From: Mercurialis annua
Lineage: Eukaryota > Streptophyta > Magnoliopsida > Malpighiales > Euphorbiaceae
Length of the DNA: 64,000 nt
Assembly: GCF_937616625.2 (NCBI RefSeq)
Contig: NC_065573.1
Coordinates: forward strand, 4,727,001 to 4,791,000
Direction: 5' to 3'
Under the pieces are notes generated by a model that saw only the letters and a list, made by a program, of their open reading frames with translations, was not told where the DNA came from and searched no databases. Every line of letters starts with the position of its first letter. The stretch's first letter is position 1. Both the position numbers and the translations under genes were made by a program. This document shows positions 34,397 through 47,457 of this stretch, in pieces.

Positions 34397-37395
34397 TGTA
34401 ATATCCCGTGTTTTCAAACTTGTTTTGATGGTTTGGTTGTTCGTTTAAATTTGGTTTGTGATGGACTTGGTTGTGTTTTCGCTTCGACATGTTCTCGTTG
34501 TAATTCCAACTTATTTTAGGATTGATATATGTTCGTATTAGCATATGTGGTGCCTTGGTTGTGTTATGTTGAGTGACATTTGTGTACCCCTTGAGCCTCT
34601 AAGTATTTGATGTTAAATTGATTTATTTCCGGGTTGTTATCGTGCATGTTTTTCAAATCTGCCACGCTGTAGTAAAACGTACATATCTCCCAATTGAACC
34701 GTCGGATCGGGCTGCCCTTTGGATATGTTGTACATAAGAGGATTATCTTTCATTCGACCGTTCGGATCGTCGTTTCGACCCGTTTTCGGGTCAACCGGAC
34801 CTTTGAACCGGACCAGCTGGGTAGATCAAGCCGTAGGTCCGGTCCACTTCGTTTTTGGTTAGAACAGTGGGTCAACCGGCCCTAGAACCGGACCTGCTGG
34901 GTAGAACCGGCCAGCTTCGTTTTTGCATATTTAAACTAATCAGCCCCCTTTCGATTTTAGAAACCCTAAACTCATTCTAAACGTTTCTCGCTCAATCTTT
35001 GGTGCCTCAATCAATTGGTAAGTGATTAATCCATCTCTTTTCATTCCAAAAGTTTGAATCATCTTTTGATTTGATTAGTGGTCCATCTTGTCTTTTGATT
35101 TCTTTCTTGTAGCATTGGATCTACCTTGTTTTTGAGATTTTCTTACTCTTTGGATTGACAAGGTATCTAATCCTTTTACTCAATTTGATTCTTGTGTTGT
35201 AGTGTTGTTGTTCATATTTTGTGATGTTGTTTGTTGTGACAATGGTTTGGATGAATAGTGGTTGTTCTTACATGTTCTAGGGTTGATTTATCATGTTGAT
35301 ATTATTGTTATCATCCATTGCATGTTTATTGAATCAAATCAAGAATCGGTTACCATAGATTCACAATTTCATATTGCGTTATGTATAAACTGTTTTGAAT
35401 TGATTAGGGCTGCCCATAACTAAATTATCATGTTATAAATAATTGGATTTTATTATTGTTGATTCATATTAGGAGGATTATGTATAACGCCAATTGATGC
35501 ATTAATTTGTCATTCATTGTAATAATTGACTCGTATGTTCTTGGTTGGTTAATTTGAATCGGAATTGAGTTATCCAATTGTTAGTTCATGTGTGGTTTAG
35601 AATTATGGATTCATTTGGATATTATAAATTGTTTGGTTGCCTAGATTTGTCCAAGCATGATTAGAGGGCTAATTTGCATGTATTTGCGATTCATAATTGT
35701 TGGGCTATCTATTGTTGTTTCGAATCAAAGTTTGGTGATTGTTAAATGAGTTGGTATGTTGATGAATGCCTGTAAACTGTTTTGACTTAATTTAAATGTT
35801 TAGGGCTGTTTTGTATAATGTTTTTAGGATAATGTTATACTTGGATTATGGTGGTTAGTTTGGTTATTGACATTGCTTGGGCATGAGGAATACGCTTATT
35901 ATTAATTTGTTTGCTAAGACATGTTTTGACTTGTGTTGTCTATTAAAGCGTGTTGGTTCATTATGGATTTTATCAAACACTTTGTTACGTGTTGATTAAT
36001 TGGTTAGTTAAGCGATATTGAGTTCCTTGCTTTTCAAACTCGGGTTTTGGATTATTAATTGATTCTGGATTTTTAAACATTGGTTTACAACTTGGTTATG
36101 TTGGATCGGGTTAGACTTGGGTCGCTCGACATGAGAGTTAAGCTTGGAAGTCTTGGTTGACTCGGCTAAGTACAATTTTGGCTTTTGAAATGTTTTACCA
36201 AATAGTTTGAAAAGGTTTCCGGATTATGTTTTCAAATGGAACTCAATAGGGCTTAACCTGTTTTGCAATTTTGGCATATGGTTGGTGTTTATGTAATCAA
36301 TCTGTTTTAGTTTGTGCTTTGGCTTTGTTGTGTTGTGCTAGTACTATGTGGTGTTTAGTACTCTTTAGAGTTAGGGTCCATTTTTAATTTATTATTTACA
36401 CATTGTTAGACTTGTCGACTGTTCGTGCTACGGAGACGAACCGGGATTAGTTACTTGCCAGGTTATCACGTGGATTAGCATGCTGTGAGTTTGTACTTAC
36501 TATTTACTGCTGTATTAAGTAAATTGTTATTTTAATATATAAATATATACTGTATGTATATTTCGAATTATTTTTCCATTATGCCTTTTAGTTGGAACAT
36601 GCTACCTAATGGGCATCATTAAGACTGCGTGCGCACCGGTATTGATCTAGATAAGGTATGTGATATTTGGGGGTAACTCGGTGGTAGCCTAGCTCTCGGG
36701 ACCCAGTAGAGTAACTCGGTGTAGCTCAGCTCTCGGGACTCTGGTTATGTATTAAGTGTGGTCGGTGGTAACTCGGTTTAGCTCAGCTCTCGGGACCAGG
36801 CCTTTGAATTAAAGTATACAAGTTAGAATATTGTGGTTTAGGGTTCCAACTATTATACGTAATGTTTATATTAAATGTTTTAAAAGGGGTTTAAAGGTTT
36901 TCCACTTGATAAATGTAAATAGTGGTATGAACTCATCTTAGTATATCTGACCCCGTTGTTTTCCAAAATTTTCCAGGGTTATGATATGAGCGAGTCAGCT
37001 GCTCTCCGATTCTTTATTTCCTCGGAGGTTTTATTATATTTAATAAGGTTATTAAACTGATTTTATTCTTAGACCGCAGTAGTAAATTGAAGTCTTATGT
37101 CTAATACTTGTTATAAATTTATTCAATGAGTTATTGCTATTTTGGCATTGTTTTATTAACTTGGGTTAATATATACTTCTGCCATGTTTAAGACTCAGAG
37201 TTGGCTGAGCACTTTATAATAAATGTTGTATATTATGAACTGCTAGAACTAGGCTGAAGTCTCGGTTGCCCCCGAGCATTGGTTTTCTTGCAGGCTTATG
37301 TATTTTTTGGTTATCCGCAAGGCTAGCTACAGGTTTTGGTACAACCATACCCATACCCTAGCGCCGGTCGCGATTCATGAAAATGGGTCGTGACA
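34397..37395 (+). repeat. Element B 3' LTR
   Basis: Colinear with the 5' LTR. Differences include a roughly 33-bp segment near 35186-35220 not present in the 5' copy, loss of part of the ACCGGACC block, and scattered substitutions. It ends GGGTCGTGACA. Confidence 0.95.
36605..36636 (+). promoter_or_regulatory. LTR stem-loop with one broken pair (B 3' LTR)
   Basis: CCTAATG faces CATTAAG (36605-36623): one G to A change breaks a pair that is intact in the 5' LTR. The palindrome GTGCGCAC (36629-36636) is intact. Confidence 0.65.
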
Positions 37396-37886
37396 ATACT
37401 AAGAGTACAAAATCCTATGTACATTGCCAAAGTAGGGCTTTCATGAAGATGGGATGTGGAACCTCGACTGACCTCAAATCGCATTTCCTGAAAAATGGGG
37501 AAACAACAACGGAGTCAGAAATATAAATATTTCTGAGTGAGTAAACAGTTTACAGATAAATACCAAAATCGCATCATATATATAAAATATTACCAATTTA
37601 TCGATCCATCTGAAACCCTAGTCCACAATTGTCCTAACAGACACTCATCTCACGAGCCTATAGACAACAGAATAAAGACCATGAACTGAATCACTGCCGT
37701 CCAATTCTGTATCTCTGGTACCTGGACCGTAATCAGAAACTGCCTTCGCGGTTTATTCCACGACCGTAACTATATTACTTCCGTCTCAGGGTTTACCCGT
37801 GAAGTCAGGGCATCTACTTTCCCAATGACTTACATGACATGCATACCTCTATACCTCGACAAAAGTACATCTAAAAATCGGTGCTG

Positions 37887-37918
37887 GTGATCACGCAACC
37901 CTATTACTGCCCAATAGG
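37887..37918 (-). promoter_or_regulatory. Conserved LTR stem-loop plus palindrome (LTR X)
   Basis: Six of seven pairs (CCTATTA with CAATAGG, 37900-37918) and palindrome GTGATCAC at 37887-37894. Confidence 0.65.
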
Positions 37919-38607
37919 TAGCTCGTTCCAATGGACCTCTCTTGGCTAGTTTATACTACTGTGATTTATGAATTTAAAATAATTGAATACTGATATTCAA
38001 AAGTAAACACGTAAACTCACAGTACTGCTAAGTTACTACTTAGCACCGCTGTATGTGTGACAGACTCCCTGGAGTCCTTGTCTGACTGTTGGACAGCTAG
38101 TCAGATCAAACATACAAAACACACAAGGAAACACATCAATACCTATTTCTGATATAAACATTTAGGTCCCGAAACCTAGGTTTAGCCTAACAAGTAACAG
38201 ATAACACGTATGGTCTTTTTCTTATTAAAAACCATTTAAACTGTTTTCATCTCAAGAAAACATTTAGACTTCACTCTAGAAGTCCTTTTAGGTATAGCAA
38301 TACCTAATTAAAATTATTTAATAGTATAGACTTGATTGCCAAAACAATTCACAGTCGTATACTATTTATTTAGCAACATCGTTTGCTAAATATTTTAAAC
38401 CGGTTAAACGTCGACTTTAACTCTTTTAAAGTCCTTTTTAAATGTTTAACTTTACTTTTAAAATCTCATTTTAAAAGTCTTTAGCTTGGGTTTAAAGACA
38501 CGTTTCACTTTCTTTTAAAAGAAGTTATCGTTTTTAAACGTTTTAGTTCGATAAAACTACGTTAAACGGATAGGGCAAAAAGCCCCAAAAGAATCCCCCT
38601 ACTTCGG

Positions 38608-38807
38608 TGTCGGCCTGGTGCACGTCCGTGCGCCTTGGGTGCACGTTCGTGCACCCCTGGCTAGTGCAAGATCGTGCACCATCGTGCACGGTCGTGCACC
38701 CTGGATGGTGCACGTTTGTGCACCTCCAGATTGGTGCACGTTCGTGCACCATATGTGCACGTCCGTGCACCAACGTGCACAGCCCCGGGGAAATTCGATT
38801 CCCGGGG
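38608..38807. repeat. Palindrome array GTGCACGNNCGTGCAC (LTR X)
   Basis: About seven palindromes on the GTGCACG/CGTGCAC core, many with matching flanks (GGGTGCACG/CGTGCACCC, TTGGTGCACG/CGTGCACCA), then a CCCCGGGGAA/TTCCCGGGG hairpin. The array type and position, about 350-550 bp downstream of the TATA-like site on the transcribed strand, match element C. Confidence 0.88.
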
Positions 38808-39713
38808 CATTTCGACGTATTCCAACCCAATTTTTCCGCTCCTAACACATATACACAATCCAATCTATCCATATTCACATTCGGAACGTAAAAATAATAG
38901 GAATACGTTCGATTCGATTCGATAACCGTTTATAAACGAAATATATCGAAATATATTAAAATAAACGTTTAATACGGGATTAATACCTCGATTACTCAAG
39001 TAATCGTCGAAGAAACGGAGTTAGAATCGAGAAACGGACGAAACCACATGAAACCTAAGTCTCCCCAGAGAAGCAGAGAGCAAGCAGCTCTCACATTTCT
39101 TTCATTTGAAAGAAATGGGCGTTGATTCCCTATTTTGGTTATGAAATGTTATATATATAGAAATGGTTAAAGTGCAGTTTAGTACTAGCTCAATCATGCA
39201 CTTTAAACCAACTTCTAAACTAGTCATCTGTAGCGCAAACGGAAACGACTTCAGAATTTCGTGAAAATTTACCCACAAATCTTATAAACCATAAAAAGAA
39301 TAAAAATATAATTTTTATTCTCATCCGACTTATATTTTATTTTTAATAAATCATTTTCGATTTATTAGGTCCGCATTGACCGCACTTGATAAAATTTCTA
39401 CTTCCAAATTTTATCAAATTTTCACGATAACCTTTTTAAATTATTCTGCGAATATTGACAACAAAAATATTCGCATGGGACTTATGAATTATTCTACACC
39501 CAATTCATAAGTCTATATTATTTCCGTTAAGTATATAAATATTCAAATTTAAACTTCTAAAATTTATATTTGAATTCCTATTGCCACAATATACTTTTAG
39601 GTACATTTGTAAATTAAATTTATTTTTAAATTTAATTTACTTACTCCCGTCTAATAAAATATTAGACACGTGGCAATATTTTATCCTTTAATTTTCCGGG
39701 TTATTACATTTAT

Positions 39714-40229
39714 AAAGTGAAATTTTAAGTAATATGAAATTGGCTTATACATTTTTTATTGTTATTTTTAAATTATTTCAAGATTCACAACTAATTCTAA
39801 TTGACATTATAGGAGCTAATATATAATTGGAGTCATTGTTGAAGTAGGGTTTGGAGGGTCAATTTTTTTTTATATAAATTTATGTACCTCTAAAAGATTC
39901 GACAATTTTTTACCAGTCCAGCATGATATATTTTTTGATAATTAAGGAGTGAGTGCTTATATGAGGATTTAAATTCACGATCTAATAGTTTGCTGTCTAA
40001 AATTTATATTGTTTGAGTTATAGCTCATTCAACATGATAGTTAAACTAACTCATAATTAGTGTATGTATAATTTGTTATCACTACATTATGTTTAATTAA
40101 CATGTTTATATTTTTAGCATAATAGACTAATTTGACAACCATTTTAATATGAATAATATTATGATATTTTATAATCAAGAAATATATAGAATTAAAATAA
40201 AATTGTAGGCGTAATTTATAATATTTGAA
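39714..40229. other. AT-rich intergenic DNA
   Basis: Nothing recognised between solo LTR X and the MITE. Confidence 0.6.
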
Positions 40230-40238
40230 TTATTTAAA

Positions 40239-40555
40239 GGGTTAATTACATATAAAATCACCACCTTACACGAAATTGCAAAAATAACACGACTTTTAAA
40301 ACGTGGCAATTCAGGGCACCACCTTTCATTTCTTTTTAAAAACAACATGAACACATTTTTAGTGGCGTTTTTGCTGACGTGGCATGACACGTGGCACTTC
40401 TATTGGGTGTCCAAGTCAGCAAAATTTTATCTAAAAACGTGCCCATGTTGTTTTTGAAAAGAAATGAAAGGTGATGCCCTGAATTGACACGTTTTAAAGG
40501 TCGTGTTATTTTTGAGAATTCGTGTAAAGGTGGTGATTTTATATGTAATTAACCC
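40239..40555. mobile_element. Mutator-type MITE, 317 bp (family 1, copy 1)
   Basis: Ends GGGTTAATTACATATAAA on both strands; arms of about 140 bp flank a short centre containing CACGTG. The 9-bp duplication TTATTTAAA is perfect (40230-40238 and 40556-40564). It has no coding capacity. The second copy, at 55321-55639, is inserted in the opposite orientation. Confidence 0.95.
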
Positions 40556-42357
40556 TTATTTAAATACATGTTCACAATTTTTATACAAAATGTTTACTAT
40601 TGAATTCTTTGGTCAAATAATTTAATACTAGTTGATTAGATCATTTTTTTGCTAACTCAAATTTTAAATTATACTCAATTTTAAAAAATATTAAAAGTAT
40701 TTCATCTTTTCTTTGGTCCATAATATTTATCATACTAGCTTTATGTCACGACCCATTTTCATGAATCGTGACCGGCGCTAGGGTATGGGTATGGTTGTAC
40801 CAAAACCCGTAGCAAGTCTTGCGGATAACAGATAAATATCATAATCAACTATGTACCTGCATAAACCACATGCTCGGGGGCAACCGAAACTCCAACCTAG
40901 TCTAGCAGTACATTTAAATAACAAACAATAGCATGAAAACTAATATATAATACCAAAATCGTTGTAATCATGCCAAAATTGATAAAATAATAGTTGGACC
41001 AATCCAACAAACAATAGTCTAAAATATAAACGTAAGACTATGACATGAATAATCTGATACTACTACTGCGGTCTAAGAGTTTTAAAATAGTTCAACACTT
41101 TATTCTGAAATAAATAAAGAACCTCCGAGAGTGAAGAAACGGAGATCGACCAATGCTCAAATCATAAACCTGGAAAATTTGGGAAAACAACGGGGTAAGA
41201 TTTACTGAGTAGAGTTTATATAACCATTTACATTTATTAAGTTGAAAACCTTTTATGGATTATCAATGAAACCCTAAACCACAATTCTAAATCCATTGCC
41301 ATGAACCGATCCCCGACTATCACTTAATAAATGGTGAGTCTGTCACGACCCAAAATCGAGGTCCGCGACCGGCGCTAGGAAATGGGAATTGTAGTTCCGA
41401 AACCCGTAGCAAGCCTGAAATTCACTAAAACGTTTTTGCAAATAAACAATCATACAATGACTTTACAAACGCAGCATTTAAATAAAGATACATTTATATA
41501 CACTGGTAAAACCATACAACGTGCTCAGACTTATCGTTTTTGTATCATGTACGTACTAGCCCGGCATAAACCACTATGTCGAAATTACATCACGGGAATT
41601 TACCTCCGTGGTACAATACATAATTATCGTAGCCAGACCAACATGTACACAACAGACAACAACTATAAACCATATAAAATTTCACTGCTGTAATAGGCCA
41701 CGACACTGGTCAGACATCACACTACTGCAGCATCTACGGAAGTCGGGAATGTACAGAGCCAAAGGAACTTCCGGTTAAAGACGGACTTCTAGCCACATCT
41801 AGAATCTAGATACCTGAAAAACACACTATTGGGGGGTCATCTATTAAGCTGAGTGAGTTATACTTTACTTACCATATTATCAAAATAAGCATCGCATTTA
41901 AAACATTTTTTTAACATACATATACAATCATATTTTCAAACAATTCCAACATATACAATCACAGCGACTGCAAACAATTCACTTAAGACTAGTATTTGAT
42001 CCGAACGAAACCTTAATCTTAAACTCCTTAACCTCTCCTAATCTGTATCGTACTCGAATCAAATCATTTTAATCCAAGTGGTACGGTTCCGAGATAGTTC
42101 GACCAAGTTACCGCTACCACGTGGCATAGTCCCGAGATAGTTCGACCGAGTTACTCTTAATCCCAAGTTGTGAGTTCCGAGATAGTTCAACCGAGTTACT
42201 CACTAGATACAGGTCCCGAGATTCCAGATCCACCGAGTTACCTCGTATCTACAAAACATAATCCTCTTTCCATTTCATGATCACAAACATGATCAACATT
42301 TAATGAGCTCATATCAAACGTTTCTATGTACGAATATCTAGACTCTTATAAACACCG

Positions 42358-42388
42358 GTGATCACACGGCCTATTGACGCCCAATAGG
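42358..42388 (-). promoter_or_regulatory. Conserved LTR stem-loop plus palindrome (LTR G)
   Basis: Perfect stem CCTATTG/CAATAGG (42370-42388) and palindrome GTGATCAC (42358-42365), four bases apart. Confidence 0.7.
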
Positions 42389-43167
42389 TAGCTCGTTTCT
42401 TCGGATCGTATACTAATTCACATTGGCAAATAATCGACAAATCATAAACAAAGTAATACAATTCATATGTCAAACAAGTCAATCCAATACAATGTAGTTC
42501 CATCCATAAACAAACAATTCAAATATAATTCAATCCAATAGCAACAACTCAATAAAACCAAACTATATAATTTATGCGATGCATTTAATAATAATAATAA
42601 TAAATATAGTATATATAAAATAGTTTTTAATACGATAATAAGAGTGAGTAAAATATACTCACCGCCTTCTATCCATAATCTTTGATAATAGCTAAGTGAT
42701 GTCGCGTTTTGTAAGTTCAGGGTTCCATTGGTAGTCGCCTCGTCAAGTCTACACAAATTCCATAATAACTCGAATTAATTACAATCGAACTATAATTAAT
42801 ATATCCAAAACTAGGTTTCTAGCCAACTTCGGCTATTGAAACCGTTTACTTAAAACAGTCCGACCCCAAAATAAAATTGACATTCTTAATATTTATAATG
42901 TCGCCTAAAACTTTCGTTTAGGTCTCGGACTGAGATTAGCACCCGAAGGTGCCGGAATTGGGCTCTGAAGTTAATAACTTGGGGCTGTCCTAAATTTCAG
43001 AGCTGCTATGCGCGACATAATGTTCTGATTTATTTGAGCTACTTAGAGGCCAAACTAGCAGAAACTTATACTTATAATTTTATAGACAACATCCTTAAGT
43101 TTCCGTAACAACAAACGGAACTTAATTTGGAGCTATATAACTCGAGATATTATCCTTGCAATATGAC

Positions 43168-43198
43168 TGTTTTGCACAACAATTTTGTGCAAAACGAC
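43168..43198. repeat. Single long palindrome in LTR G
   Basis: GTTTTGCAC and GTGCAAAAC face each other across about 10 bases. It lies at the same distance from the LTR start (about 1.44 kb) as the palindrome array of the related E LTR, as if an array of one. Confidence 0.75.
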
Positions 43199-44714
43199 AA
43201 CCTAATTTGCATCAAGACTTATCTCCTATTGAAACCTAATTTAATTTCATAGAATCCAGCCCCTTATACACAATTATAGATCCTTACAATACATAACTCA
43301 ACCCGCATCAAACTCACTTGGACACGAATTCCATATTTTAGCCGAATCATTCATCTATCTCCATACCAAAATTTAACAATCAATTTCAATTATAACTCAG
43401 CCCTAATCATTCAAAATCAAGCTTTTAATCCTTGATTGAACATCAAACCTTAAGTTTACATGATTGCTGAACAATCATCACCTCTCTATTTCAAAATTTC
43501 AATCAATAAAATACACAATTTCGGTTTGCAAACTCACTTTGTATGATGATAACATATGATTTTCAGCTCAAAAACTCAACTAACATCATCATCATCAGAA
43601 ACAACCCATAGCCTTTAAAACCCTAACTTAAATTCAAGTTCTCACCTTGATTGACAGCCATTAGGTGTTAGAGATTAATTTCCCCGATCTCACACAACAA
43701 AATCGCTCCAAACCGTAATCTACACATCAAAACAATTATGATTTTAATCAAACCATACACCTCACCACGAACAGATTATAAACCCTCAATTTCAGAGACT
43801 AAAATTTCATCCTTACCTTGAATTGATTCCATATATTGATAGATAATCCTCTCCTCTTTCCGTTGCCGCAAAAATCAAGCGAATCGGACGAGAAACGAAG
43901 AACCGGCAAGCAAAAGAAGATCATGGAGCTTTGAGAGGAGATGAAGATCTTCTAAACCCTTCCTTGCTGGAAATCAGACTTTGAAGGCTTCATATGCCTA
44001 TGGAGTTGGTATATATAGCTTGGTAAAATATTCTATTTGGTCCTTTAAGTTGCCACATCCATTAGTTTCAATTTCTAACTTTTCTTTCGTCCAATTTAAC
44101 CCATTAATCGCTTAATCGTTCGATCTCGATAAATTTCATATTATTTATATCCAAATAAATAATACTCTTCCTCTTTCTTATTATTTTATAATCCAATAAT
44201 TAATTTCACTAATTTTAGGCAAAAACGCTTAATTTTCCAATTCGAGCGAAAATGACTATTTTCGTCACTTTTTCGTCCTTATTTTGATTTCACAAATATC
44301 GATATCCAATTATTCGATATTATTTTTATAAGTACTAATTCCCATCGATAATCTATTAAATTTCCATTTTCTGGGAATTAAATCCTCATTTTCCAATTTT
44401 CGAGCCTAAGTGCACTTTATCCACTTTTCCATATTTTCCCTTTTAAGTCTAATCCCATTTCCTTTATGAAATTCTTGATATTGAAATTTTCTTATTAAAA
44501 TCTCAATATCGACCTACTCGGGTTCTGTTTTGTTTATTTATTTTCCGATAATTCCTTTTTTTGGCCGCTTAACTGTTTAAATTTAGACACGTAGCCTACT
44601 TTGACAACGTCCGACACACGGGGTATTACAGAGCCCAAGAGACGTATCTTACACCGGTGCCCTTAATAAGGTGAGGCGTATCTCAAACCTACCTCAATAC
44701 CATAATCAATACCG

Positions 44715-44746
44715 GTGCGCACACATTCCCGATGATGCCCATCGAG
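44715..44746 (-). promoter_or_regulatory. LTR stem-loop plus palindrome with compensated stem (LTR D)
   Basis: CCCGATG faces CATCGAG (44728-44746), six of seven pairs. Relative to A and B two stem pairs are replaced on both sides. Palindrome GTGCGCAC at 44715-44722. Confidence 0.7.
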
Positions 44747-44805
44747 TAGCACGTTCCAAATAAAATCCACAATGCCGAAAAACAGTTCAAAAGCTTCTTA
44801 TACAT

Positions 44806-44923
<118 letters not shown>

Positions 44924-46550
44924 ATAATTGCTTAATAAAGAGGTAAATAGAGATATAAACTCACTGCTTGCTATTCCACGTGAAACTGACAAGCAATCTA
45001 ACTCTGGTTCGCCTCTGAAGTACGAACAGTCGACGGATTTAGACAATGTATAAAATCATAATTAAAATCAGACCCTAACTGTAGAGAGTACTAGACACCA
45101 CATAGGACTAGCACAACACAATACCAAGCCACATTTAATAAACACTTATATTAAATGCATTCCAAATAAAACCCAAGTTATAGAGTACAAATCATATAAA
45201 CATATTTAGAATGAAATGTAAAAATAATTTAAATTAACCCAAGTTAAAATCCATCTCAGTGAGTCAGCCGAGTTATTAAAAACTACCAAACTTTCCCACT
45301 TGTTGGGCGACCACAGTCTAACCCAAACCAAAATTTTATTAAATTTATAAACCCGAGTTTATAAATTAAAATAATTGATAAAATAATTATCTAATTTAAA
45401 ATAGAATTCAATGTCTTGCAATTCAAGTAACCTAAGTTGCAACCAAAACTTAACCATTTTAAGTTTATAAACGTTTAGGGACTAAACTGTAATTTAGCCA
45501 ATTTGCTATTCGAAATAAAATTAATTATTCGTTCTCAATTTACTAATTTATAATTCAAATAAAAGTTCAAAAGTTATCCAATAGATAAAACTTAACTTGA
45601 ATAAGCTTTTAGAAACTTTAGGGGCTAAATTGTAAATTAGCCAAAATAAAATATCAATCAAAATTAAATATAATTACCCGAGTAATTAGATTAATTTAGA
45701 TTATAAAACAATTATCGTTTTCAAGTTGACAATTGAAACAAATACCAAAGTCATTAATAAATAATATCATAGCTAGAAACAACTTAAGAGATTTAAATGA
45801 TTCAAAGTAAAACATTTAGTGACCATATTTGCCATTTGGCCATCTTCCTCATTGAAACAAAAATTCATCCCCACCATAAAGAATACCATGAACCCCAAGT
45901 TATCAACTCACCATGGATCACCACTAAGGTATAACATATGATTTAAGCTACCCTAATCATGAAAACAAAGCCAACCAATTTGTAATCAATTATTAGAATT
46001 TAAAGACTTGAGCTTCTGCTCAAACATGGCATCCATGGCATCCAGAAACTTTACTCAACAAACGGCGAGCTCGGCACGGCAACAACAAAAAGGACATAAT
46101 ATTACAAGCAATTCCAACTATCACGACTAGGTTACGGAAAGCAAGATTAATGGCAGCAACAATTTAATCACATCGGCAGCAAAGAACAAATAAGAGCGAT
46201 GAAGCGTAGCGGCTATTAGACGAGTTAGTCCCACGTACCGTTTTCGATTCAAACATGTAACGATGATAGAGAACAAACGGAATAGATGAACGAACGATTC
46301 CCAACTCAGAATATAAGCTATCATGGAGAACAAAGTAAATTACTAACGACGAAAACGATATCGAATAAAGAAACAATAAAAAGAACCAAGCATGAACACT
46401 TACCAGATTGGAATGAACGGAATGAATGATGATTAAGAATTTTTAAGATTGCTTATAAATATGGTGGCTGATGTTGTTTAGAAGGGAATGAAAATATTAG
46501 GTTTAGGAAAATAGAAACATAACAGGATACGTTTTATAAGGGAAGGAATG

Positions 46551-46701
46551 GCTGAGGCACGTTCGTGCCTCAGCAAAGTGTAAGGGGTCTCGTTTGAGAC
46601 CCCTGGTGGTCTCGAACGAGGCCACCAACATAACAGGGTCTCGTTCGAGACCCTGTGTGGTCTCGAACGAGACCAGGTGATTTTCAGAATGAAAATCACC
46701 G
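46551..46701. repeat. Array of six adjacent CG-cored hairpins (LTR D)
   Basis: Back-to-back hairpins, each with private self-matching arms: GCTGAGGCACG/CGTGCCTCAGC, GGGGTCTC/GAGACCCC, TGGTGG..CTCG/CGAG..CCACCA, CAGGGTCTCG/CGAGACCCTG, TGGTCTCG/CGAGACCA and GGTGATTTTCA/TGAAAATCACC. It lies about 100-250 bp upstream of the TATA-like sequence on the minus strand. Confidence 0.9.
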
Positions 46702-46824
46702 GTCCGTTACCAAATGGTCGAACCATTTCCACCCAACCAAGACCCGAATCACAAAACCTCAAAAATTGAAATAAAACACTACCGGAAGCTCGTCGGAAAG
46801 CACAAATATGTACAGGGTATTACA

Positions 46825-46850
46825 CTTTAGTCCCGTGCGTTGCACGATTT
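46825..46850 (-). mobile_element. Possible Helitron 3' end, interrupted by LTR D
   Basis: If LTR D and one CTTTA are removed, the minus strand reads a CGTGC-AAC-GCACG hairpin, then GGACTAAAG, then CTAG (40735-40738) followed by T. This matches the Helitron 3' rule of a hairpin about 10 nt before CTRR with a following T. No 5' end or Rep/helicase was found, so a non-autonomous or partial element is inferred. Confidence 0.45.
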
Positions 46851-47222
46851 TATTAAAAAAGTATTTTGTCAATGTATATTACATGTATCTTTTATTTTTA
46901 ATAAAAACATTATTTGCTAATTTGTTAATTAGTGAATATTAATAGGTCTTAAATCGAATATTCACTAAAAAGAAATACTATTGTCAATTTTTAAAATCTA
47001 AAATATAAGAATGTTAAATATTTTTTTAGATTAATTTTAAAAAATATAAATAATGATTAATTTTCATGTAAATAGATATAAGGGTTATCAAATATGGTTT
47101 ATCAACCATCACAAGTATTAATAAATTAGATGTTAGTTTTTTGTTTAAAAAAATTAAACTATTAATTATATTATAAAATAAAGGTTGACAATTAATTATT
47201 TCCATTTTAGGTTTTTGTTTAA

Positions 47223-47449
47223 GTGAGAAATTCTTAGGTAGACCGAGTCTAACACGTCATCCGTAGACTAAGTCACTCATAATACAACACTTCATTAAAA
47301 TCATGGCAATATCGTAATAATTATACAATAAATGCATTCATATCTTAATGGTGATATCACGATGCTGCCATCATTTTAATGAGGTGTTGTATTATGAGTG
47401 GCTTAGTCTACAGATGACGTGGTAGACTCGGTCTATTTAAGAATTTCAC
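47223..47449. mobile_element. MITE, 227 bp
   Basis: Arms of about 85 bp begin GTGAGAAATTCTTAGGTAGA on the left and GTGAAATTCTTAAATAGACC on the inverted right. The flanks repeat TTGTTTAA (8 bp), or TTGTTTAAG (9 bp) if the next base is counted. The superfamily is therefore hAT-like or Mutator-like and not decided. Confidence 0.88.
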
Positions 47450-47457
47450 TTGTTTAA

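Larger units (their letters stand above)
27077..37395 (+). mobile_element. Element B: complete non-autonomous gypsy-type LTR element, 10.3 kb
   Basis: Two LTRs of 3,014 and 2,999 bp flank a 4.3-kb interior without a usable open frame. The target duplication ATACT is perfect (27072-27076 and 37396-37400), and joining the flanks restores the continuity of LTR X. The element has a primer site, leader and polypurine tract but no gag, protease or RT, only a chromodomain remnant. This fits a large retrotransposon derivative (LARD) that moves with proteins from a relative such as element A. Confidence 0.95.
26439..39708 (-). mobile_element. Solo LTR X, split by element B
   Basis: A minus-strand LTR with no interior. 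Plus-strand ends are TATCACGACCCG (the TG has become TA) and GTTATTACA, flanked by a perfect 5-bp duplication TTTAT (26434-26438 and 39709-39713). After removing element B and one duplicated ATACT the LTR is about 2,946 bp. It aligns with the F LTR (59001-62287) throughout. It arose by recombination between two LTRs of an older element. A TATA-like CTATATATATAAC lies near 39149-39160. Confidence 0.92.
41341..44630 (-). mobile_element. Solo LTR G inside LTR D, 3,290 bp
   Basis: Ends TGTCACGACCC and GGGTATTACA; the flanking 5-mers GAGTC (left) and GAGCC (right) differ at one base, consistent with a mutated duplication. It is related to the E LTR (55748-58659). Repeats of the CGAGATAGTTCGACC/GAGTTAC type lie at 42080-42242. 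TATA candidate GCTATATATACC near 44010-44018 (minus). Confidence 0.88.
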
